A stretch of DNA of 64,000 bases, taken from contig NZ_AUFX01000009.1 in the NCBI RefSeq assembly GCF_000426725.1, positions 310,001 through 374,000 on the forward strand, given 5' to 3'. Of this stretch, positions 8,191 through 16,943 are shown in pieces. Position 1 is the stretch's first letter. Each line of letters opens with the position of its first letter. A model generated the notes under the pieces. That model was not told where the DNA came from. It saw only the letters and a program-made list of their open reading frames with translations, and did not search any database. A program made the position numbers and the translations under genes. The stretch is from Sporocytophaga myxococcoides DSM 11118 (lineage in GTDB: Bacteria > Bacteroidota > Bacteroidia > Cytophagales > Cytophagaceae).

Positions 8191-10797
8191 ATGGCATATA
8201 GTAATTCTATTTTTAAGCTATCCCTCATTGCATTCATATTTAGCATTTTATCCTTGTCCAGTTATGGCCAGGAAGTTAGTACACTGGCTGGTAAGAGCAA
8301 TGATGCAGACGGGCCAGCAGATCAGGCCAATTTTGCCTCACCAAATGGTGTAGTAGTAGACGCTCAGGGAAATCTTTTTGTAGCAGATATTGCAAATCAT
8401 AAAATCAGAAAAATTACTCCTCAAGGAATTGTAAGTACTTTGGCTGGCTCCGGGTTTTCTGGTTATCTGGATGGAACAGGATCCGAAGCTATGTTCAATA
8501 CCCCTTGGGGTCTGGCACTAGACAAAGATGGAAATATATTTGTAGCAGAATTTGGTGGCCGAAAAGTAAGAAAAGTAACACCCGAAGGTATAGTAACAAC
8601 TGTGGCTAAAAGTCCTCCTGTTGGTGTGCAAACGTTTTATCAATCTACCGCATTGGTAGTAGATAATACAGGCAATATATATGTAGCAGACTATTCCTGG
8701 GTGACTAAAATTACTCCGGATGGAGTGGTTAGTAAATTAGCAGGTTCTGGTTCTGGTTTTAAGGATGGGCCAGGTGCTACGGCAAAGTTCAAAGAAATTA
8801 CAGGCATAACAATCGGTGCTGACAACAATCTATATGTAGTAGATAATGGCAACAATAGAATCCGTAAAATCACAGCTCAAGGTGAAGTAAGTACCTATGC
8901 TGGTTCTACTGCAGGAATAGAGAATGGAAATATAAGTGTTGCTACTTTTAGCAGACCTTATGGTATCACCATCGATAAGGAGGGCAACATGTTTGTAAGC
9001 GAAGAAACCAGTTTTTCGATTCGTAAAATTTCAACAACCGGAGAAGTAAGTACACATGCCGGTAACGGAGGCTTTGGATCACAAGATGGTCCTGCTGCCA
9101 GTGCCTCTTTTTATTATCCTCATGGTATTGCTGCAGATAGTTCCGGCAATGTCTATGTTGCTGATTTAAGCAATAAAAAGATACGTAAAATTTCTTCGGA
9201 AGGAATAGTAAGTACTGTAGCGGGAGTAGGCCAGGCTAATAATAATGCAGTAGTAGATGGACAGGGTTTAATGGCTAGGTTCACTATGCCAGCAGGAGTA
9301 GTAACTGATGCAATGGGCAATGTATATGTAGCAGAAACAGGCAGAGTTCGTAAAATTACCCCTGCGGGTAAAGTAACCACCCTGGCAGGATCAGGAAATA
9401 TGGGGCATTCAGATGGTATTGGGACTAATGCTACATTGGGCAGATTGACAGGTATAGCACTCGATGCAACTGGGAATGTATTTGTTTCAGATATACAATA
9501 TCATTTCATACGCAAGATTACTCCTGAAGGAGTCGTTAGCACTTTTGCAGGCAACTATTCTGGTTATACAGATGGCAATGGAATCGATGCCCGTTTCGAC
9601 AACCCATCCGCCCTGGCATTCGATGCTGCTGGCAATCTTTTTGTTACAGACCAGAGGAATTACTGCATACGTAAAATTACACCAAACGGAGACGCTTCTA
9701 CATTTGCCGGAATTGATACAGCAGGTTATAAGGATGGGAATGGAACCAATGCTCGCTTTGGAGAAATTACCGGTATTGCTATTGACAAGGATGGAAACAT
9801 ATTTGTGGCCGACAAAGGTAATAACTGCATTCGAAAAATTAGTCCGCAAGGAGATGTCACTACCTTTGCAGGTTCACGTGTCCAGGGTTCCGCCAATGGC
9901 ATTGGCATTAAGGCTTCTTTTTATTCACCTTACGGTATTTGCATAGACGCTTCCGGCAATTTATACGTGACCCAGGTAGGACCCGAGGTAGGAACTGAAA
10001 GTACTCTAATTCGAAAAATAACTCCATCTGCAGTTGTAACTACATTGGCAGGTACAGGACAAAGGGGAAATATAGATGGTCCCAGTGCTTCAGCCCGCTT
10101 TAACTATCCTAGCGGAATTGCTGTAGACACCAATTATAATATCTATATAGCAGATCAATACAATAATTTGATCAGGAAAATCTTTTTGCCTAATGAAATC
10201 CAGGTCATGCATGCAGATACAAATTTGGTTTCTGGCTTGGCACAGATAGATTTTGGGACAGTAAAAATTGGAAACTCCAGTACTGCATTTTCTTTCAATA
10301 TTGAAAATGAAGCCAGTGCTTTAAAGCCTGTTGCTTTGCTTGGAAAGCCTATCGTTAAGGTAAGTAGCAACGATTTCATTGTAGACCTTAGTAATACTTA
10401 TTCTCCAGTTGAAGTAGGCTTTCCTGCTGAATTTACCATAACGTTTAAACCAAGCACCGTTGGTACGAAAACAGCAACAGTGACCATTATAAACAACGAT
10501 TTGAATGAAAGTGTATATACTTTCGAAATCAAAGGTCTTGCCACTCCTTTTGTAGATGGCATTGAATCATCCAGTTATTCATCGGTGAGTTGTTATCCAA
10601 ATCCGGCAAGTTCAAGGGTAATTATAGAAAGCCCGGCGGAAATGTTGCTGGAAGTGTATTCTTCTGAAGGTAATAAGGTCATCGAACAAATGGTAGAGCG
10701 AGGAGAAAATAGTGTGAACATTGAAGCTCTTTCGAGAGGCTTATACTTATTCAATTTGCCATCAATAGGTCATAATATAAAGGTGATAAAAGATTAA
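8191..10797 (+). CDS. Secreted NHL-repeat beta-propeller protein with T9SS sorting domain (copy 1)
   Basis: 868 residues from ATG 8191. This start is chosen because MAYSNSIFKLSLIAFIF begins a clear signal peptide ending SSYGQ and aligns with the paralog at 10892; longer frames have no such signal. Twelve repeats of about 55 residues follow, each with an NHL core (GI/VxxDxxGNxYVAD...IRKITPEG) and a (V/I)STLAG turn, enough for two six-bladed propellers. Residues ~670-786 form an Ig-like choice-of-anchor/ASPM-type domain with the FTITFKPSTVGTKTATVTI signature. The last ~68 residues (SCYPNPASS...GLYLFNLP...IKVIKD) are a T9SS tail. It is probably cell-surface or released. The ligand is unknown. 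Confidence 0.9.
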   Translation: MAYSNSIFKLSLIAFIFSILSLSSYGQEVSTLAGKSNDADGPADQANFASPNGVVVDAQGNLFVADIANHKIRKITPQGIVSTLAGSGFSGYLDGTGSEAMFNTPWGLALDKDGNIFVAEFGGRKVRKVTPEGIVTTVAKSPPVGVQTFYQSTALVVDNTGNIYVADYSWVTKITPDGVVSKLAGSGSGFKDGPGATAKFKEITGITIGADNNLYVVDNGNNRIRKITAQGEVSTYAGSTAGIENGNISVATFSRPYGITIDKEGNMFVSEETSFSIRKISTTGEVSTHAGNGGFGSQDGPAASASFYYPHGIAADSSGNVYVADLSNKKIRKISSEGIVSTVAGVGQANNNAVVDGQGLMARFTMPAGVVTDAMGNVYVAETGRVRKITPAGKVTTLAGSGNMGHSDGIGTNATLGRLTGIALDATGNVFVSDIQYHFIRKITPEGVVSTFAGNYSGYTDGNGIDARFDNPSALAFDAAGNLFVTDQRNYCIRKITPNGDASTFAGIDTAGYKDGNGTNARFGEITGIAIDKDGNIFVADKGNNCIRKISPQGDVTTFAGSRVQGSANGIGIKASFYSPYGICIDASGNLYVTQVGPEVGTESTLIRKITPSAVVTTLAGTGQRGNIDGPSASARFNYPSGIAVDTNYNIYIADQYNNLIRKIFLPNEIQVMHADTNLVSGLAQIDFGTVKIGNSSTAFSFNIENEASALKPVALLGKPIVKVSSNDFIVDLSNTYSPVEVGFPAEFTITFKPSTVGTKTATVTIINNDLNESVYTFEIKGLATPFVDGIESSSYSSVSCYPNPASSRVIIESPAEMLLEVYSSEGNKVIEQMVERGENSVNIEALSRGLYLFNLPSIGHNIKVIKD

Positions 10798-10891
10798 TTC
10801 TACCACCACAATTGATTTTAATAATAATTTCAAAATTTCACCCTAATCAAAAAGATTACCAACATTATCAGATAGTATCCAAATACAATTT

Positions 10892-13492
10892 ATGAGACAT
10901 AATTCCATTTTTAAATTATCCATCATTGTTTACATTCTTGGCTTCTTATCCACTTCCGGCTATGGTCAGGTGGTGAGCACTCTGGCCGGTTTGAGTCTTG
11001 ATGCTGACGGTCCGGCAGCAATGTCCGGGTTTTCTTCACCTAATGGCGTCGCAATAGATTCTAAGGGAAATGTATATGTTGCAGAGGCAGACAATAACAA
11101 AATCCGTAAAATATCTGCACAAGGTATTGTAAGTACTTTTGCCGGAGATGGTGGTTGGGGAAAGCAGGATGGAGAAGGTAAGAATGCACGTTTTATGTAT
11201 CCATGGGGAATTGCAATAGATACTGAAGATAATGTATATGTATCCGAATTAGGTGGACACAGGGTACGCAAAATAACACCGGATGGCGTAGTGAGTACTT
11301 TAGCAGGAAATGGAGATGCCGGTAGCTTAGATGGAACAGGTACCGAAGCGAGATTTATTGCTCCAAGCAGTCTGGTGGTGGATGGCACAGGTACGGTGTA
11401 TGTTGCAGATACTCGGAATAATAAGATTCGCAAAATAACTCCAGAAGGTGTAGTGAGCACATTAGCAGGTAAAAACACTTCCGGATTTGCTGATGGTGCT
11501 GGCGCTGATGCTATGTTCAGCAACCCATCCGGGATAGCAATAGATGCCAATGGAAATTTATTTGTAGCGGATTATTATAATGATAAAATCCGAAAAATAA
11601 CGCCCGATGGTACAGTAAGTACCTTTGCAGGATCAACAGACGGACGAACTAATGGAGATTTGAGTGTAGCAAAGTTCAGTAACCCATATGGCATTGCCAT
11701 AGATGCAGAAGGCAATATGTATATAGGTGAAGAGGGCAATAATGTTATTCGTAAAATTTCAAAAGAAGGTATTGTTAGTACATATGCAGGCACGGGTGGC
11801 ATAGGAGATAAAGATGGCAATGCCACTAGTGCTAATTTTTATAATCCTCATGGTATTGCTGTTGATGCTGCCGGGAATGTCTATGTTGCTGATATTAGAA
11901 ATCATAAAATCAGAAAAGTAACACAACAAGGAATAGTAAGTACAATAGGAGGTATTGGTTATGCCAGATCAGTAGATGGTACTGTTCCCAATGTTCGATT
12001 TAAAAGCCCTACTGGTGTGACAATAAATGAGCAGGGTATTATTTATATAGCTGACGAGATCAAGATCCGTAAGCTGACTCCTGCCGGAGTGGCTACCACC
12101 CTTGCCGGTTCTGATAAATATGGCAGTTCAGATGGCACAGGAGCGGAAGCAACCTTTAATGATATAAAAGGTATTACAATTGATGCCATTGGAAATCTAT
12201 TTGTTACTGATGATCATAAAATAAGAAAAATTACTCCTGAAGGTATTGTTACCACCTTTGCCGGATCAGATACTGAGGGATTTGTCGATGGCAATGGCAC
12301 TGATGCTCTTTTTGACAATCCATTTGGATTGACTATTGATGCGAAGGGTAATCTTTATGTTGCTGACCAATACAATAACAGTATTCGTAAAATTACACCC
12401 AATGGAGATGTAAGCACATTTGCAGGTGCCAAGCAAGGGGGCTACAAAGATGGCAAGGGCTTGGATGCTCGCTTTTCATCACCTCATGGTATAGGTATAG
12501 ATAAAAACGGTAACCTCTATGTGGCAGATAAAAGCAACCATAGGATACGTAAAATTAATCCTGAGGGGGAAGTCTCTACATTAGCAGGTTCTATGTTTCA
12601 GGAATCCTGGGATGGTACAGGTGCCTCTGCAGCATTTAGTTCAGCAGTTGGTATTTGTGTAGATAGTTCAGACAATGTGTATGTAACTCAGACTGGAACT
12701 GCAAATTTTAAAATCAGAAAAGTAACGCCCTCGGGAGTTGTAACCACCCTGGCGGGAAAAGGAATCCCAGGCTCACTAAATGGTCCCGCAGCTTCTGTCA
12801 GTTTTAATAATCCTGTCGGAATTACGATCGATGCCAATTACAATCTATACGTAGCAGATCAATACAATTTTCAGATACGTAAAATTTCTCTGCCTAATGA
12901 TATAAAGGTATTGTATGCAGATAATGAAGTAGAATCACCAGTAGATTTTGGCACTGTAAAACCTGGTAAAACTAGTCCAGCTTTTACCTTCAGTATCGAG
13001 AACGGAACCGCTGCCTTGAAGCCCCTGTTTTTATCGGGCAAACCTTTGATTACCGTAAGCAGCAATGACTTTATTATAGACCTGAGCAATACTTCCTCTT
13101 CAGTTGGCTTTGGCGATTCTACTGAATTTTCAATAACCTTTAAACCAAGTACACTTGGCTTGAAAACAGCAACAGTGACAATACCAAACAACAATTTGGA
13201 CGGAATTGACTTTACATTTGAAATCAAAGGATTTTCCGCTCCATTTGTAGATGGCATTAGCTCATCCAGCTCTTCATTGGTAAGTTGTTATCCGAATCCG
13301 GCAAGTACCAGGGTAATTATAGAAAGCCCAGTGGAAATGTTGCTGGAAGTATATTCATCTGACGGAAATAAACTGATGGAGCAAATGATGGAAAGAGGTG
13401 AAAATAGTGTGAACATTGAAACTCTTTCAAGAGGCTTATACTTATTCAAAATGCCATTAATAGGAAAGAGTATAAAGGTGATAAAAAACTAA
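10892..13492 (+). CDS. Secreted NHL-repeat beta-propeller protein with T9SS sorting domain (copy 2)
   Basis: 866 residues, a paralog of the preceding gene with the same order: signal peptide (to STSGYGQ), twelve NHL-type repeats, an Ig-like domain (~670-790) and a T9SS tail (~799-866, SCYPNPASTRVIIESP...GLYLFKMP). The tails are almost identical at both protein and DNA level (AATCCGGCAAGT, GTGAACATTGAA), while the repeats have diverged more, so this is a tandem duplication. Spacing is 94 bp with no terminator seen between the copies, so they may be co-transcribed; a strong terminator follows copy 2. Confidence 0.9.
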   Translation: MRHNSIFKLSIIVYILGFLSTSGYGQVVSTLAGLSLDADGPAAMSGFSSPNGVAIDSKGNVYVAEADNNKIRKISAQGIVSTFAGDGGWGKQDGEGKNARFMYPWGIAIDTEDNVYVSELGGHRVRKITPDGVVSTLAGNGDAGSLDGTGTEARFIAPSSLVVDGTGTVYVADTRNNKIRKITPEGVVSTLAGKNTSGFADGAGADAMFSNPSGIAIDANGNLFVADYYNDKIRKITPDGTVSTFAGSTDGRTNGDLSVAKFSNPYGIAIDAEGNMYIGEEGNNVIRKISKEGIVSTYAGTGGIGDKDGNATSANFYNPHGIAVDAAGNVYVADIRNHKIRKVTQQGIVSTIGGIGYARSVDGTVPNVRFKSPTGVTINEQGIIYIADEIKIRKLTPAGVATTLAGSDKYGSSDGTGAEATFNDIKGITIDAIGNLFVTDDHKIRKITPEGIVTTFAGSDTEGFVDGNGTDALFDNPFGLTIDAKGNLYVADQYNNSIRKITPNGDVSTFAGAKQGGYKDGKGLDARFSSPHGIGIDKNGNLYVADKSNHRIRKINPEGEVSTLAGSMFQESWDGTGASAAFSSAVGICVDSSDNVYVTQTGTANFKIRKVTPSGVVTTLAGKGIPGSLNGPAASVSFNNPVGITIDANYNLYVADQYNFQIRKISLPNDIKVLYADNEVESPVDFGTVKPGKTSPAFTFSIENGTAALKPLFLSGKPLITVSSNDFIIDLSNTSSSVGFGDSTEFSITFKPSTLGLKTATVTIPNNNLDGIDFTFEIKGFSAPFVDGISSSSSSLVSCYPNPASTRVIIESPVEMLLEVYSSDGNKLMEQMMERGENSVNIETLSRGLYLFKMPLIGKSIKVIKN

Positions 13493-13518
13493 ATAGGGAG
13501 GATTAGAATCTTCAAGTT

Positions 13519-13567
13519 AATGCCATGTGGCGCGCGTTTTCGAATGGCGTGCCACATGGCATTTTAA
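13519..13567 (+). terminator. Strong terminator after the NHL pair
   Basis: Perfect 13-bp arms AATGCCATGTGGC (13519-13531) and GCCACATGGCATT (13551-13563), with further GC pairing inside and a short T-rich run after. It ends transcription before the REP/RAYT segment. Confidence 0.75.
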
Positions 13568-13583
13568 TTTATATTAATCAAAT

Positions 13584-13630
13584 GTCCTTGTTTTCGCAGA
13601 GGATTTCCAAGAATGGCGATTGTATCGCCA
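13584..13630. repeat. REP unit L1 (degenerate) left of RAYT
   Basis: A 47-bp unit in the same orientation as L2 at 13641, with a 57-bp period. The second hairpin GGCGATTGTATCGCC is intact, but the first one (CCTTGTTTTCGCAGAGG) has lost pairing. It is an older copy of the same REP. Confidence 0.75.
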
Positions 13631-13634
13631 GTCA

Positions 13635-13687
13635 TCAATAGTCCTCGTTTGCAACGAGGATTTCCGAGAATGGCGATTGTATCGCCA
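13635..13687. repeat. REP unit L2, left inverted repeat of the RAYT element
   Basis: CAATAG followed by a 47-bp unit made of two hairpins: CCTCGTTTGCAACGAGG and GGCGATTGTATCGCC. It ends 3 bp before the RAYT stop codon. The reverse complement recurs at 14284-14335 with only two differences in the unit; both are paired positions in the second hairpin (G-C here, A-T there). Confidence 0.85.
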
Positions 13688-13689
13688 TC

Positions 13690-14235
13690 TCAAATAACAC
13701 TCACCTTTACCAGCCCCTTTCTTCCTGCATAATCCCTGGCGCTGCTGTGTAAATAATATTCCGGATTCTCCACCAGTCCAGCGCGAACTGGATTATTATG
13801 TATGTAATTTATCTTTTCCATTATATCAATACTGGCTAGTTCAATAGCATGATTGCTATCCATCCATATTTTATAATTTTCAGCTCGTCTAGTTCTCTTT
13901 GCTTCAAAAGAAAACTTATCTTTCAACCATTCAGATCTGCTCTCATTAATAGAATCCATAGTTGTAATAAACTTCTTTGATGTATATTTCTTAAAATCTC
14001 TGAGAAACGAAGACATATCCCCTGGTGGCGAAGCTTTTAATGCCAAATGTATATGATTACTCATTATCACCCAAGCATAAATTGTAACATGCTTTTCCCT
14101 GGAACAATAATTTAAAGAATCAACAATGATATCACGGTAGTCTTTTCTGGTAAATAAATCTATCCATTTTATTACTGTACAGGTAATAAAATAAGGAACA
14201 TGTTGATCAGAAATGATGTATCTGTCTCCTGCCAT
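13690..14235 (-). CDS. REP-associated tyrosine transposase (RAYT, Y1_Tnp/IS200-like)
   Basis: 181 residues, the usual RAYT length. The family HUH motif is NHIHLAL at about residues 60-66 (His-x-His). The downstream conserved block KINYIHNNPVRAGLV near residue 145 is diagnostic of RAYTs, and the nucleophilic Tyr is expected in the helix before it. RAYTs are domesticated single-strand transposases that bind and cut REP hairpins and are thought to spread them. Here the gene sits between inverted REP units, L1 and L2 on the left and R on the right. The start MAGDRYIISDQHVPYFITC fits the family N-terminus. The gene looks intact. Confidence 0.9.
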   Translation of the reverse strand: MAGDRYIISDQHVPYFITCTVIKWIDLFTRKDYRDIIVDSLNYCSREKHVTIYAWVIMSNHIHLALKASPPGDMSSFLRDFKKYTSKKFITTMDSINESRSEWLKDKFSFEAKRTRRAENYKIWMDSNHAIELASIDIMEKINYIHNNPVRAGLVENPEYYLHSSARDYAGRKGLVKVSVI

Positions 14236-14283
14236 AGCTGTAAAAAAATTAGTTGGTTGAATTGCAAAAGTAATAAAATAAAT

Positions 14284-14335
14284 AGCGATACAATCGCTAT
14301 TCTCGGAAATCCTCGTTGCAAACGAGGACTATTGG
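14284..14335. repeat. REP unit R, right inverted repeat of the RAYT element
   Basis: Begins AGCGATACAATCGCT, continues with CCTCGTTGCAAACGAGG, and ends with CTATTG. It is the reverse complement of L2. The end pair of the first hairpin here is A-T instead of G-C, a compensatory change that keeps the stem. Confidence 0.85.
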
Positions 14336-14355
14336 GGACTATTGGGGACTATTGG
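14326..14355. repeat. Three tandem 10-bp repeats GGACTATTGG
   Basis: GGACTATTGG occurs three times head to tail. The first copy overlaps the outer end of REP unit R. On the minus strand the last copy reads CCAATAGTCC, and its CAA TAG supplies the final Gln and the stop codon of the NTPase gene that ends at 14349. Confidence 0.85.
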
Positions 14356-16943
14356 GATGATATTATTCTACATAGCCCTGCCCTTAAATCCTCTTCGACT
14401 TGTTTAAACTTTTTCTCTTTTATTTCCCCATTAAGGTATTGAATTTTAAGTTTATCATTTCTATCATATGAAGAAAAATTCGGATGTGGCCGAAAACCGT
14501 AATCACCAATTAATTTAGAAGAGTACTTTTCAATATGTTCCAGGGTAGTAGCATTCATAAAATCGTATTGATCTCTTTTTACATTCTTATACTTAGAACA
14601 TAAAGATAATATCTCCCTTGCCTTCGAAACTTGAGCGTGTGGAAACCCCATCTTAGCAAGTGATAATAGCTCTATATAAAGTATACTGACAAAATTAATT
14701 TTCACTTGATCATCTATAAACTCAACTATAGAAGTTAAGATGTTTACCATCTTTCGTATCTCTTCATACCTTTTCCTTTCTAAATTTTCAAGAAGATAAA
14801 AATATAAAATTTTAAAGTCTATGTCACTTAAAGTAAGCTTCATATAATTTTGATAAAAATAATTCACATAAAGAGGTGCAAATACAGTCCAATTGCTTAA
14901 AGGAGAAATAATGGTATAAATCCTAAATGCATTAAAAGTAGCTAAATTTGGGAAAGATTCATCCTGCATTTCAAATAAAGGTCTTATAACCTTTTGACAT
15001 AATTCATGCTCTCCTTTAGACAGTAATTGTATTGCTATTTTATAAATATAGACTTCTCTTTCCTCTGAATTTTCAAGTTTTATTATATAATTTAATAGAC
15101 TTTCAAAACCTTCTAACAATTCCATTCTATAAAGTTCATATAATAAAATATCAATTAATTCATGGGTAACAGATAATAGATTATTAATATTCGCTTCCTC
15201 AGGTTTATAGTTGTTCTTAATAATTAGATCTACAGTTTGTGTTAGCGCATTTTTCTTTTCAACATTATCTTCCTCTAACAACACCCATTTCAATAAAACC
15301 TGGGATTTTGATTCAAGCGGACAAACATCTAAAGCCTTCTTTATATATTCTTTCGCTATTAGCGAATCGTTTAATGACTCGAATAGCTGACATAAATTAT
15401 AATATGCGATCGTTAAAAACTTATCGCGTTCTGGATTAGATGATCTATTTAATTCTTCAATTGTTTGCGTATCAAAAGAAATTATCAATTCCTTATTCTC
15501 TTGATAATTTAATTGAAAATATGAACTACTTAAATTAACCCTAGACTGAAAATAGTACTTGCCTGAAGGATACTCATCTACTATTTCACTAAATACACGT
15601 ATGGCGTTTGGATAATCCCCAACTATTGCATAACTTATCCCTACCGCATATAATGTTTCATAGTAAGCTTCAGGAAAACCTTTCTTATCGTATTGAATTT
15701 TTAAGAGGAAAGGAATTGCCTTGCTATATTTTTGTGTTTCAAAATAACTAAAAGCAAGCGGCGCTATGTCATTTCCTGACAAATTCTCAATATCTTCGAT
15801 AGACCCTTCGTAAAGTTTAATTACTTCATTAAATTCTTTTGACGAGTATCTTTCCAATGCAAGTTTTAATACTCCCTTTTTCTTCTTCTCAACACTTTCA
15901 ATCCAAGATTCTGATAGTGCTTTATCTATAATCTTATTCTTAATTTCAATTTTTGATGATTGAAAGTCTGAATTAATAATTCCCGCTAAGTATAACTTTT
16001 TTTTAATTTCATCACTTAAGACATTTCCCTTATGATATCTGATTTGAACTATAGCCTGCCTAATTTCATTATCAATTTCAACTAACTCTCTAATATGATC
16101 AATGGGAGCTTTATCAAAAGCCGTTAGGTAAATATCTTCAATTATCCTGTCTATAAGACTTATATCGATATCATGTCCCTTCAAAATATAACTTTCAACT
16201 TCAGAGCATACATCATAGGTCATTCGAGGATTTCCGCTAGTCCAATCAAAAACTCTTAAAAGAATTTTTTCTGGCAAAATCAAATTAGCTTTCCTACAAA
16301 AATCATTAAACTCCCCATATGTAAAGTCGTTTAAGAAAATTTTCTGACCTATATTAAAAGGAGAAATTTTAGGATTTTTTATAATTTCCGTCGGCTCAAC
16401 AACACCAGAAAGAAGGTAGGTCAATCTATTATATTCAGTGAAATTAATTCTTTCAAAATATATACTTCTTATTTGAGCAAAAATTTCATCTGAAAATTTC
16501 GCCTTGGTCAAAGCATCAATTTCATCTAAAATTATTACTAACTTTCCTGAAATTGTTTTTAACAATAATCTTAGTTCTTGGCCATGCTCAGTATGCGGAG
16601 GAAGTAATTTCTTATTCCTATTATCTTCTATTACTTCATAAATTCCTCCAAAAGTTTCAAAGTTGGTTTCAACTGCTTTGTCAATAATTCCTCTAAAACA
16701 TTCTCTTGATGTTTCATAGGAATTTGAAAGATCAACATAAAGAAATATATCATTTTTAGTTTGAAGTTTACTTTTAGCATTAATAAGTAAATTAGTTTTA
16801 CCCATTTGCCTTGCAACTAAAACATATCCGGGCCTACCCATATCCTGAATTACTTGTAAAACTTGACGATCAGCATCCCTTTGAACATAGAGATGATCAG
16901 GAATAATTGTATATGGCTTTAATATTTTTTCTTGAGCAATCAT
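14349..16943 (-). CDS. AAA_35-like (STAND-type) NTPase with C-terminal helical repeats
   Basis: 864 residues. The N-terminus YVQRDADRQV followed by YVLVARQMGKTNLL (Walker A, ~44-51) is the signature of the AAA_35 'AAA-like' family. Walker B is LVIILDEID at ~136-144, and a sensor-type YLLSGVVEPTEI lies near 180. A lid/winged helix with SGNPRMTYDV follows. Residues ~350-850 are helical repeats of TPR type, for example YYETLYAVGISYAIVGDY and NAIRVFSEIVDEYP. Its ATG overlaps the stop of the upstream PNP-NTPase gene (ATGA), so the two are translationally coupled. In STAND proteins the repeats sense a ligand and the NTPase oligomerises. The stop codon lies inside the GGACTATTGG repeats, so the true C-terminus may have been altered by insertion. 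Confidence 0.8.
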   Translation of the reverse strand: MIAQEKILKPYTIIPDHLYVQRDADRQVLQVIQDMGRPGYVLVARQMGKTNLLINAKSKLQTKNDIFLYVDLSNSYETSRECFRGIIDKAVETNFETFGGIYEVIEDNRNKKLLPPHTEHGQELRLLLKTISGKLVIILDEIDALTKAKFSDEIFAQIRSIYFERINFTEYNRLTYLLSGVVEPTEIIKNPKISPFNIGQKIFLNDFTYGEFNDFCRKANLILPEKILLRVFDWTSGNPRMTYDVCSEVESYILKGHDIDISLIDRIIEDIYLTAFDKAPIDHIRELVEIDNEIRQAIVQIRYHKGNVLSDEIKKKLYLAGIINSDFQSSKIEIKNKIIDKALSESWIESVEKKKKGVLKLALERYSSKEFNEVIKLYEGSIEDIENLSGNDIAPLAFSYFETQKYSKAIPFLLKIQYDKKGFPEAYYETLYAVGISYAIVGDYPNAIRVFSEIVDEYPSGKYYFQSRVNLSSSYFQLNYQENKELIISFDTQTIEELNRSSNPERDKFLTIAYYNLCQLFESLNDSLIAKEYIKKALDVCPLESKSQVLLKWVLLEEDNVEKKNALTQTVDLIIKNNYKPEEANINNLLSVTHELIDILLYELYRMELLEGFESLLNYIIKLENSEEREVYIYKIAIQLLSKGEHELCQKVIRPLFEMQDESFPNLATFNAFRIYTIISPLSNWTVFAPLYVNYFYQNYMKLTLSDIDFKILYFYLLENLERKRYEEIRKMVNILTSIVEFIDDQVKINFVSILYIELLSLAKMGFPHAQVSKAREILSLCSKYKNVKRDQYDFMNATTLEHIEKYSSKLIGDYGFRPHPNFSSYDRNDKLKIQYLNGEIKEKKFKQVEEDLRAGLCRIISSQ

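Noticed and set aside
9464-9946. 160-aa plus-strand frame inside NHL copy 1
   Set aside because: Out-of-frame shadow of the repeats; the composition is unlike a real protein.
10966-11826. Long minus-strand frames (194 and 83 aa) opposite the NHL genes
   Set aside because: They mirror the regular repeat codons of the plus-strand NHL propeller. No signal or start context supports them.
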